From Candidatus Thorarchaeota archaeon (GTDB lineage Archaea; Asgardarchaeota; Thorarchaeia; Thorarchaeales; Thorarchaeaceae): a DNA stretch of 10,838 nucleotides. Position 1 is the stretch's first letter; each line of letters starts with the position of its first letter. Shown here piece after piece: positions 1 to 6,434 of the stretch. The notes beneath the pieces were generated by a model that had not been told where the DNA came from, did not search any database, and worked only from the letters and a program-made list of their open reading frames with translations. The stretch is taken from contig JAEORI010000276.1 in NCBI GenBank assembly GCA_016840965.1, forward strand, positions 1-10,838. The letters run 5' to 3'. A program made the position numbers and the translations under genes.

Positions 1-255
1 AAATGTGCGAGACATCCCCAGATTCACAATCTGGTGTGGTTTTTTTCTAGTGATATCTATTCCATCGAAACGGACAGAACCAGAGTTAGGTCTCTCGAAT
101 CCTGAAATCAAATTAAAAACTGTGGTCTTACCTGCACCGTTGGGACCAATCAGCCCTACAATTTCTCCTCGATCAATATCGAAATTAACATCATTGACCG
201 CTGTTAGTCCACCAAACTTCTTTGTTAAATTCTTAACTTCTAATATCAGACCCAT
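1..255 (-). CDS. livG: LivG-type ABC transporter ATP-binding protein (partial, N-terminal 85 residues)
   Basis: Cytoplasmic ATPase subunit expected to power the LivH/LivM permeases encoded just upstream. Only the first 85 codons are present; the reading frame runs open off the left edge. Visible features are an N-terminal strand typical of these ATPases (LEVKNLTKKFGGL, residues 5-17), the Walker A P-loop GPNGAGKTT at residues 37-45, and the sequence LISGFERPNSGSV (49-61) that follows it in LivG proteins. The protein is cut at SRTF, just before the expected Q-loop glutamine, so the signature motif, Walker B and H-loop lie outside. The ATG at 253-255 follows the livM stop codon by one base. A GAGGA ribosome-binding site (263-267) sits inside the end of livM, so translation is probably coupled. 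LivG rather than LivF is favoured by position directly after livM and by the GGLTAVNDV stretch. The family call is firm; the paralogue call is inferred. Confidence 0.93.
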   Translation of the reverse strand, partial: MGLILEVKNLTKKFGGLTAVNDVNFDIDRGEIVGLIGPNGAGKTTVFNLISGFERPNSGSVRFDGIDITRKKPHQIVNLGMSRTF

Positions 256-256
256 T

Positions 257-1237
257 TTATTTTCCTCGTATCATGTCCCATAGATCCTGAACCCGCTCTA
301 GAAATGGATTCATTACGCCCTCTTCTGCAAATCTAATGATTAGAATGAGAATTGAAGCAAAAATCAATAGCGAAGCTGCAGCGAGTGGTCTCAAAAGCTC
401 ACTTAGCAATGTGAATAGAAATGCTCCAATGACCGATCCATAGATTGTTGCTATTCCTCCAATTGCAGCCATTATTATGGCATAGAAAGAATACAATGTC
501 TGAAAGACTGCAGGATTCACTGCGGTCGTATCTAGAACAAAGAGTCCACCTGCAATCCCTGCAAAGAAACCACTAACCATGAATGCTATCAATTTGTATA
601 CAGTCGTGTTGATCCCTGAGGCGTCTGCACAGGTTTCATCATCACGAATTGACTTCAAAATTGTACCAAGTCTTGAATCGACAATGGCTCGCATGATAAC
701 CAGTGAGATAATCATGAATGCTGCGATGATATAGAAAGCCTCAAAGACGCTTGTATTAGAGGGCAGTCCTGAGATGCCCTCTGTACCACCAAGCCATGTC
801 CCTGATAAGAATAAATTCCAGAGAATGAGGGAAAAGGCGAGAGTACCTAATGCCAGATAGGGTCCCTTCAATCTTAGGCACGGAATCCCAATTATCAAAC
901 TAAATAAAACAGCATAACCAGCGCCAATAATAAGTGCTAGAATCCAATTAGCATTAAAGAACTTGACAAATGCCGCTGTGAAGTAACCGGATATACCGAA
1001 GAATGCTGCATGTCCAAAACTGACCTGTCCAGCAAACCCAGCTAAGAGGTCCCAGCTTGCAGCAAAGATTGAAAGTATCATTCCTGTAATGATGATTTGT
1101 GTGAGATACTCATTCCCTGTCATAGGAACAAGCATCAATCCTGCTACACAAAACAGGGTTACGCTTCCTCGGAATGTAAGCGCCCATATTTTGAAACGTG
1201 CCACATAAGACTGAAAATCGAACTGAAAATTCATCAT
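257..1237 (-). CDS. livM: Branched-chain amino acid-type ABC transporter permease LivM
   Basis: One of the two membrane channel subunits of a hydrophobic amino acid (HAAT) importer, 326 residues. Family hallmarks are clear: GFAGQVSFGHAAFFGISGY (residues 67-85), GPYLALGTLAFS (125-136), GTEGISGLP (151-159), an EAA-like coupling loop with RDDETCADASGIN (198-210) that should contact the ATPase, and GGIATIYGSVIGAF (260-273). Long hydrophobic stretches fill the rest, consistent with roughly 8-10 membrane helices. Two adjacent ATG codons are possible starts. The first (1235-1237) is 12 bases from an AAGGAG ribosome-binding site at 1250-1255 and is preferred; the second would be 15 bases away. The livH stop codon ends three bases upstream, and livG begins one base after this gene's stop, so the three are one transcription unit. 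The substrate may be branched-chain amino acids, but members of this family also carry urea, amides and other small solutes. Confidence 0.96.
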   Translation of the reverse strand: MMNFQFDFQSYVARFKIWALTFRGSVTLFCVAGLMLVPMTGNEYLTQIIITGMILSIFAASWDLLAGFAGQVSFGHAAFFGISGYFTAAFVKFFNANWILALIIGAGYAVLFSLIIGIPCLRLKGPYLALGTLAFSLILWNLFLSGTWLGGTEGISGLPSNTSVFEAFYIIAAFMIISLVIMRAIVDSRLGTILKSIRDDETCADASGINTTVYKLIAFMVSGFFAGIAGGLFVLDTTAVNPAVFQTLYSFYAIIMAAIGGIATIYGSVIGAFLFTLLSELLRPLAAASLLIFASILILIIRFAEEGVMNPFLERVQDLWDMIRGK

Positions 1238-1240
1238 TTG

Positions 1241-2101
1241 CTAGCGCAGCTCCTTCTTTCCTAGCAACCCTTGTGGTCTGACCAAGAGCATCACAAGTAT
1301 CACTACAATGGGGATTATCACAGAAAATTCTGGACCGATAAGGAAGTCTGTAAATGATGTCGCATATCCCATTGTGAATGCTCCAACGATGCTTCCTGGA
1401 ATACTACCCATACCGCCAAAGATTGTTACAGAAAATGCAAGTAAGAGGTACCTCCAACCTATTCTTGGGGCGATGAAATTCCCTGGAGCATATAGTACTG
1501 CAGCAAATCCAACAAGTAATGCAGATATCATCACAGTTGTCATCAGAACCATATCAGTATTGATTCCAACGAGTTTAGCAGCTTCAAGATCTTGAGATAC
1601 TGCTCTAATCGACTTACCGATAGTCGACTTATTTATGAAGATGGTTACCAATGTAACAAGTATGAAAGCCCCCGCTAACAGAGCTATAAACTGTGCTGGA
1701 AAAGTGATTCCAAGAAATGTGATTGTCCCTGGCACAAAAGGCACTATGTAGTGAGTCTTCGGATCACCAAAGAATTTCACGAACTGCTCAAAAAAGAAGG
1801 CTAATGCGAATGTTACTAATACGACACCGATGTGTGATTCTTGTAGGGGTTTCATCAAACCGAGATATGTCACAGCCCCAATCCCCACTACTGCTGCCAG
1901 ACCAATAACCGCGGCTATCCCAAATCCAACGAGGGGGATTGTCCAATAAATCACATAAGCAGTTATGAGGAAGAAGGCACCGTGAGAAAGGTTCAACAGT
2001 CCTCCTACACCATAAACTAGTGAAAAGCCCAATGCCAAGAGAGCCAGCAATGCTCCCTGTACTGTACCATAGATTAGGATTTCTTCAATCAATGTATACA
2101 C
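1241..2101 (-). CDS. livH: Branched-chain amino acid-type ABC transporter permease LivH
   Basis: Partner membrane subunit of LivM, 286 residues, normal length for the family. Hallmarks are ALGFSLVYGVGGLLNLSHGAF (residues 23-43, the usual LivH N-terminal signature), the coupling loop VSQDLEAAKLVGINTD (168-183), GGMGSIPGSIVGAF (229-242), and the C-terminal RPQGLLGKKE (275-284). The start is not an ATG. The longest frame opens with GTG at 2099-2101, but the only Shine-Dalgarno-like sequence (AAGGGGTG) overlaps that codon. A TTG three codons further in (2090-2092) would sit at a more usual distance from it. The true protein may therefore be three residues shorter. The gene lies 104 bases behind the substrate-binding protein gene, with a G/C hairpin in between that may reduce its expression relative to the binding protein. 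Confidence 0.95.
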   Translation of the reverse strand: MYTLIEEILIYGTVQGALLALLALGFSLVYGVGGLLNLSHGAFFLITAYVIYWTIPLVGFGIAAVIGLAAVVGIGAVTYLGLMKPLQESHIGVVLVTFALAFFFEQFVKFFGDPKTHYIVPFVPGTITFLGITFPAQFIALLAGAFILVTLVTIFINKSTIGKSIRAVSQDLEAAKLVGINTDMVLMTTVMISALLVGFAAVLYAPGNFIAPRIGWRYLLLAFSVTIFGGMGSIPGSIVGAFTMGYATSFTDFLIGPEFSVIIPIVVILVMLLVRPQGLLGKKELR

Positions 2102-2132
2102 CCCTTATTGCGCCAGTGGACTAAGACATGTT

Positions 2133-2179
2133 CTAAAACAAGAAACAGCCCCCCTTAAAAAAATGGGGGGATGTTTTAG
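2133..2179 (-). promoter_or_regulatory. Intercistronic stem-loop between the binding-protein gene and livH
   Basis: Read in the direction of the operon, CTAAAAC (2173-2179) pairs perfectly with GTTTTAG (2133-2139). Inside these arms, C6 (2165-2170) pairs with G6 (2149-2154) around a ten-base loop, ATTTTTTTAA. An asymmetric internal loop of 2 versus 9 bases separates the two stems. The structure starts 26 bases after the stop codon of the binding-protein gene and ends 31 bases before the livH GTG. Seven consecutive T's on the coding strand also resemble an archaeal termination signal. In binding-protein transporters such structures often protect the upstream message or partly terminate transcription, so that binding protein outnumbers permease. 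That role is inferred here; the inverted repeats are seen directly. Confidence 0.6.
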
Positions 2180-2205
2180 TCAACTGGTTTGTATAGTTAT
2201 TCGAT

Positions 2206-3579
2206 TCAATCATTTATGCCCCATGGTGGGAGTTCCAACGTTCCTGTCACTATGGAGTTTGAGTAAAGCAGACCTCCGGTTGAAACTGCATACTTAACAC
2301 CATCTGACTGCCACTGTGTAAATAACGTGAAACTATAGTTTGGACCCAATTGCAGATCATGACCTAAAGTGAAAGCATCGTTTCCACCTGCTACTTCAAA
2401 TGGATTATTACGATTCATCTGTTCAAGATAGGGTATGATTAATGTTGAGTTCAATGATTGCGCACGATCAATGCCTTCTGCCAATATATACATGGCATCA
2501 TAGCTTCCCACAGCAGTATAGAGCGGTTCTGAGCTATAATGACTAAGGAATGCGTCCCAGAATGGGATTGTCTTTGTAGTCTTGTTTGTACGAAGTGTTG
2601 ATTGTAGAACGACTTCGTATGCGCAAGAACCACCGGTCTCAGCCCAGTAGGTGTCAAGTTGTGCCATTACATCAATACCCGCGATTATACACTTTGCCTG
2701 AGCTTGGGCATACTGAGTCTGCATCAGGATTCCTCCCTGAGCGGATATGATTGGAATCGTGATTTGCGCTCCAGCAGCATCAATCTGCGTCCAATAGGTC
2801 GCAAAATCTGCAGCCTCGGCTGTGATGGGGTATGCAACTTCTTCCACAACTTCAAGACCATAGAGTGGCAAGTATCCATTTAGAAATAGACCCATACCTA
2901 CAGTCCAATCAAGGTTTTCGCGAATAATCGCAACCTTTGTAATGTTTTTCCCTGTAACAGCAGTCAGGTAGCCATCCAGATATGCAATGTATGTAAGAAG
3001 CGATCGTGCCAATGATGTTGAATTTATTGGCATTGTTCTGAAGAAGTACTTGTATCTGTCATAATCATCAATCACATTCTGACAAAACACATCTGTGGAT
3101 GCACCTGTTCCAAAGAAGAGCATTTTCTCGTCCATTATGGTTTCTTGATAGGCAAGAACTGATTCCGTTCTAAATCCGCCTATAATGTATCGAGCATTGT
3201 CTTCTGTGATTATTTTCGTTGCAGCTGCAGTTCCCTTTGATATGTCAAGTTCTGGGTCTGACTCAGACGTGTCCTCAGCAACGAGTCCAAAGTAGTAGGT
3301 TTCGCCGCCTATAGTAACACCGCCAGCAGTGTTTATCTCATCACATGCCAAATATGATCCATACCATGCTCCTTCACCTTGGATCTCCGTCATAGGATCT
3401 AGGATTCCCACTACAATGATCCTATCACTTGGAGTTCCAGCAGGAGCACCAGGTGTAACTAGCTGTCCTATGACTACCGCTCCATATGGAGCTGTAGGCA
3501 TGAACAGATATAGACCAATACCTACACCTGCGATAATAATGACGATGAGAACTACGGCGACAATTTGTTTAGTTTCCAT
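2206..3579 (-). CDS. ABC transporter substrate-binding protein, branched-chain amino acid type, membrane-anchored
   Basis: Extracytoplasmic receptor that captures the solute for LivH/LivM, 457 residues. A hydrophobic helix at residues about 5-27 (QIVAVVLIVIIIAGVGIGLYLF) has no lipobox cysteine after it, so it most likely stays as a membrane anchor. A Pro/Gly/Ala/Thr linker (about 29-52) follows, then a two-lobed type I periplasmic-binding fold of the Peripla_BP_6 kind: IIVVGILDPMTEIQGEGAWYG, then DEINTAGGV, later ARYIIGGFRTESVLAYQ, and a C-terminal half with SYDAMYILAEGIDRA. Five NxS/T sequons (NST, NIT, NKT, NST, NYS) lie in the exported part, possible N-glycosylation sites in an archaeon. 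The ATG at 3577-3579 has an ideal ribosome-binding site, AAGGAGAG (3586-3593), six bases upstream. It is the first gene of the importer operon and probably the most highly expressed. Ligand specificity cannot be told. Confidence 0.93.
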   Translation of the reverse strand: METKQIVAVVLIVIIIAGVGIGLYLFMPTAPYGAVVIGQLVTPGAPAGTPSDRIIVVGILDPMTEIQGEGAWYGSYLACDEINTAGGVTIGGETYYFGLVAEDTSESDPELDISKGTAAATKIITEDNARYIIGGFRTESVLAYQETIMDEKMLFFGTGASTDVFCQNVIDDYDRYKYFFRTMPINSTSLARSLLTYIAYLDGYLTAVTGKNITKVAIIRENLDWTVGMGLFLNGYLPLYGLEVVEEVAYPITAEAADFATYWTQIDAAGAQITIPIISAQGGILMQTQYAQAQAKCIIAGIDVMAQLDTYWAETGGSCAYEVVLQSTLRTNKTTKTIPFWDAFLSHYSSEPLYTAVGSYDAMYILAEGIDRAQSLNSTLIIPYLEQMNRNNPFEVAGGNDAFTLGHDLQLGPNYSFTLFTQWQSDGVKYAVSTGGLLYSNSIVTGTLELPPWGIND

Positions 3580-3585
3580 AGAATT

Positions 3586-3593
3586 CTCTCCTT
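3586..3593 (-). promoter_or_regulatory. Strong ribosome-binding site of the substrate-binding protein gene
   Basis: AAGGAGAG on the minus strand, six bases before the ATG at 3577-3579. It fixes the start of the first gene of the importer operon. A second purine-rich GGAGAGGAG stretch lies just upstream (about 3598-3606) but is too far from the start to be the main site. Confidence 0.7.
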
Positions 3594-3640
3594 CATCTCC
3601 TCTCCAATTGAGATGTAGTCATCCCTATCAGCATTCGCTC

Positions 3641-3650
3641 TATTTAAGTA
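3641..3650 (-). promoter_or_regulatory. TATA-like promoter element for the importer operon
   Basis: The minus strand reads TACTTAAATA here, a reasonable match to an archaeal TATA box, preceded by an A-rich stretch (CTAA) where a BRE would lie. Transcription would start about 25-27 bases downstream, near 3618, giving a leader of roughly 40 bases that contains the strong ribosome-binding site. Position and sequence fit an archaeal TBP/TFB promoter, but AT-rich matches occur by chance and no start site has been mapped. Confidence 0.4.
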
Positions 3651-3719
3651 TTAGTTAATTTTGGAAACTCTCCTCTACTTCTTGTGATTAACTTCGGACA
3701 TAAATTCGATTAATAAGCT

Positions 3720-3755
3720 AATAACTTTGTATTCAATTATAATTAATAAATCATC
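3720..3755 (+). promoter_or_regulatory. AT-rich stretch, possible promoter region for the M3 peptidase gene
   Basis: The divergent intergenic region between the importer operon and the peptidase (3580-3869) has its most AT-rich part here, including TTATAATTAATAAAT (3738-3752). A TATA box here would start transcription near 3775 and leave a leader of about 95 bases. I see no better TATA element closer to the peptidase start and no clear Shine-Dalgarno sequence there. The rest of the region shows nothing else beyond a small palindrome and a chance-length reading frame. Assignment is tentative. Confidence 0.25.
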
Positions 3756-3869
3756 ATTCTAAAAGCGAAGTGTACTCATTAACAGCTTGAGCTTGTTCAA
3801 CAACAACATTGATGTCCATGACACAGCACTCAAAAGACTCAAATTTGGCACGTTTCAGAGACAATTACA

Positions 3870-5663
3870 ATGACAGAGTCTGAGAACATGAGATGGGATC
3901 TCTCTCAACTCGTTGAGTTTGACGATCCTGGTTACATTGAAGAGCAGTTATCTGCCGCTGTAGAAGCGGCCCACGAGTTTAGTAATAGACATCGTGGGAA
4001 GATCGTGTTATACAATGCAGAGCAACTACTTGGAATGCTTGAAGAGTATGATAAAGAAGGACTTCGATATGAGGGTGCATTCCTCTACGCACGAAGAATG
4101 TATGATGCAGATATGAACAATGATATAGCAAAGAGGTTGGCAGACAAAGCTAGAACTGCCCTTATGACACAGCAACAAGCGCTTGCTTTTATCTCTCTTG
4201 AATTAGGAGAATTGCTTACGAAAAATCCTGGAATTATTGATAGTTCGATTCTTAATGATTTTAGACACTACTTGGAAAAGATTAGCAGGTCTATACCATA
4301 CATGCTTAGTGAAGCCGAAGAAAAAATCATAATTGCCAAAGACAAGAATGGTGTTCGTGCATGGTCTCAACTTCAGGGTGATTGGCTAGCTACACGAACC
4401 TACCAATTGGAGATTGATGGAGAAATCAAAACCTTACCATATGGTGAAATTATTCAATACTATCAGCATCCAAATCGCGATTTACGGAAACGCGTTCACG
4501 AGGTTGTTTATCGCAGTTTAGGAGATGACAATATTCTCTGGTCAGCCGCCCTCAGAGCTATTTGTTCAGATCATCTTCAGATGATGAAAATTAGGAAATG
4601 GGAGTCACCCATGACTCAGAGCTTTCTTGCTAATGATGTTGATGAAGAAAGTATTACTGCATTAATGCATACTATCGAAAAGAATCGAAGTATCTATCAA
4701 GATTATCTCCACCTTAAAGCAAAAGTATTGGGTATTGAGAAAGTTGGTAATTGGGATATCATGGCGCCGTTGAATGATGCACCCGAGAAGAGGTACACGT
4801 GGGAGGAGTCTCAAAAACTGGTTGTTGAAGCTTATTCTGAGTTTGATAAAGAGATTGGAGCTTGGATTCAAGAAATGTTCGACCGACGCCATATAGATGC
4901 TGAGGTACGAAATGGGAAAAGGTCAGGCGCTTACTGTGCTACATGGCACGCAGGAAAGAGCGCATACATACTTCAAAGTTTCAATGGTATTACCTCAGAC
5001 GTTTTTACACAAGCTCACGAGCTTGGGCATGCGATGCATGCCTATCTAGGTACGCGTGCTCAGAAACTTGCAAACTTAGTCGATATTAGTTATTGTGTGG
5101 CTGAAACCGGTTCAACGTTTGGAGAACTTCTTATCATTGAGAAACTTCTAAAGCTGGCTAAGACAAGGGAGGAAAAGCGATCACTTCTCGCTACTGTTTG
5201 CGATGAGTCTGGGGACACTATTTTTCAAGTAGCAACTAGAACCTGGTTTGAGAATTCACTCTATGATACGATTGAGAAAGGGAAGTATCTTGATGGTGAT
5301 CTTGTATCTAAACTCTGGGTTGAAGCCCGTGATATGATGTATGGCGACTCTGTGGAGTGGTTGGATGAGATGCGTTGGTGGTGGACCTTCAAGCTTCACT
5401 TCTATATGCCTAACTTCAGATACTACAATTATCCGTATGTTTATGCTCAACTATTCGTCTTTGCTCTCTATCGACTGTATAAAGAGCAGGGGAAGGATTT
5501 CGTTCCTAAATTGAAAGCTCTTCTTGCTGCTGGTTCCAGTAAGAGTCCTCGTGACTTGGCTGCAGAAATTGGTTTTGATATCACTAAGGAGGAGTTCTGG
5601 CAAAAAGGAATTGACCAGTTTAAAGAGTTCGCAAAGCAGTTTGAGGAAACTCTGATGAGTTAA
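3870..5663 (+). CDS. M3-family zinc oligopeptidase (oligoendopeptidase F-like)
   Basis: Metallopeptidase of 597 residues that cuts short peptides, probably in the cytoplasm since no signal peptide or membrane segment is seen. The catalytic zinc site is complete: HELGH at residues 383-387 (two His ligands and the catalytic Glu), and E412 in AETGSTFGE, 25 residues after the second His as in M3 enzymes. The C-terminal part carries family features: HFYMPNFRYYNYPYVYAQLFVFALY and GSSKSPRDLAAEIGFDI. The N-terminus WDLSQLVEFDDP is also typical. Length matches PepF/M3 proteins. ATG 3870 is taken as start; ATG 3888 (MRWDLSQL) is an alternative, and neither has a clear ribosome-binding site, so the message may be leaderless or weakly initiated. 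It is transcribed away from an amino-acid-type importer, consistent with a role in peptide use or turnover. Exact peptide preference is unknown. Confidence 0.95.
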   Translation: MTESENMRWDLSQLVEFDDPGYIEEQLSAAVEAAHEFSNRHRGKIVLYNAEQLLGMLEEYDKEGLRYEGAFLYARRMYDADMNNDIAKRLADKARTALMTQQQALAFISLELGELLTKNPGIIDSSILNDFRHYLEKISRSIPYMLSEAEEKIIIAKDKNGVRAWSQLQGDWLATRTYQLEIDGEIKTLPYGEIIQYYQHPNRDLRKRVHEVVYRSLGDDNILWSAALRAICSDHLQMMKIRKWESPMTQSFLANDVDEESITALMHTIEKNRSIYQDYLHLKAKVLGIEKVGNWDIMAPLNDAPEKRYTWEESQKLVVEAYSEFDKEIGAWIQEMFDRRHIDAEVRNGKRSGAYCATWHAGKSAYILQSFNGITSDVFTQAHELGHAMHAYLGTRAQKLANLVDISYCVAETGSTFGELLIIEKLLKLAKTREEKRSLLATVCDESGDTIFQVATRTWFENSLYDTIEKGKYLDGDLVSKLWVEARDMMYGDSVEWLDEMRWWWTFKLHFYMPNFRYYNYPYVYAQLFVFALYRLYKEQGKDFVPKLKALLAAGSSKSPRDLAAEIGFDITKEEFWQKGIDQFKEFAKQFEETLMS

Positions 5664-5750
5664 CGATGCCAAATGTGATTGTCGATCATTTGAATTGCCA
5701 TTTCTTCACTCAAGCAAAACAGGGTGTGAAATAATTATTCAGTTTATTTC

Positions 5751-6365
5751 TCAATTAGAAGATCCCACTTCCCTAGGCTTTCGTTTCTCATCAGCCTCGA
5801 ACATTAATCCTGTCAAATCAGAGAATGTTTCGTTGATATTTTCCCCTGTCAATGCTGAAGTTTCTTTATACAGGACAGGTGCTTGAAGTCTTTCACTAAA
5901 TAGTTCAGCAAAATCAAAGCCTTCCTCAGTTGATACAACATTCTCGAATTGACCTGACTCTCTCAAATCTATCTTGTTTCCAATGATAGCTGTTGGTAGC
6001 CATTCCCAGCCAGCCCATGCTACTCCTCGAAGATGTTTATGCGCTTCCACAAGCCACTTACTTGCGTTATCAAAGGACTCTCGTTCTACAACAGAATAAA
6101 CTAGAATGATAGCGCTACTGCCTTGGTAGTAATGTCTTCGAACGCTAGCATATGTAGGCTGACCCGCTAAGTCCCAAATTATATGTCTGACATTCACCCC
6201 ATTATACGCTGTGTATTTTTGAGCGAAGTCAACACCTATAGTCGCGAGCTGACTCCTCTTGAAGCCTCTCCCGAGATATCGTTCTCTAATACTGGTTTTG
6301 CCTACTGCCCCGTCACCAATAAGTACCAATTTATAGGTTCTATCACCGGGGGTTCCAAAAGTCAT
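5751..6365 (-). CDS. Rab/Ras-like small GTPase (Asgard-type eukaryotic signature protein)
   Basis: Single-domain GTP-binding switch of 204 residues. All five G motifs are intact: P-loop GDGAVGKTS (17-25), switch I Thr in ATIGVDF (T42), DxxG in WDLAGQ (64-69) with the Ras-Q61-equivalent Gln present, NKID (130-133), and ETSAL (168-172). The WDLAGQ, YYQGSSAIILVYSV and FDNASKWL stretches resemble Rab proteins most. Two segments are longer than in typical Rabs: a Trp-rich GVAWAGWEW (114-122) before the NKxD strand, and the NKxD-to-SA region. The short, charged C-terminus (ADEKRKPREVGSSN) has no cysteine, so no prenyl anchor is expected. The ATG at 6363-6365 was chosen because AGGAG (6375-6379) lies nine bases upstream; a TTG frame opens 12 codons earlier but lacks such a site. 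It follows the amidohydrolase gene after 69 bases and converges on the peptidase. Partners and process are unknown. Confidence 0.94.
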   Translation of the reverse strand: MTFGTPGDRTYKLVLIGDGAVGKTSIRERYLGRGFKRSQLATIGVDFAQKYTAYNGVNVRHIIWDLAGQPTYASVRRHYYQGSSAIILVYSVVERESFDNASKWLVEAHKHLRGVAWAGWEWLPTAIIGNKIDLRESGQFENVVSTEEGFDFAELFSERLQAPVLYKETSALTGENINETFSDLTGLMFEADEKRKPREVGSSN

Positions 6366-6374
6366 TTTACATAG

Positions 6375-6379
6375 CTCCT
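6375..6379 (-). promoter_or_regulatory. Ribosome-binding site that sets the GTPase start
   Basis: AGGAG on the minus strand, nine bases before the ATG at 6363-6365. It supports the shorter 204-residue protein over a version begun at the TTG at 6399-6401. That longer version would read straight through this site and add 12 residues outside the G domain. Confidence 0.6.
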
Positions 6380-6434
6380 GTAATTGAACTACTGTAGACA
6401 ATTGAATATTGCGATAAGTGACGATATCTCAGAA

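Noticed and set aside
5..283. Open frame of 92 codons on the plus strand
   Set aside because: It is antisense to the start of livG and the end of livM, both strongly supported by motifs.
3793..3803. Palindrome TTGTTCAACAA upstream of the peptidase, a possible operator
   Set aside because: It is short and partly low-complexity (CAACAACAA follows), with no second copy or known regulator to match it.
5670..5692. Possible terminator hairpin CAAATG...CATTTG after the peptidase
   Set aside because: The stem is only six AT-rich pairs with an eleven-base loop and no good T-run follows. It may be chance in the 87-base gap between convergent genes.
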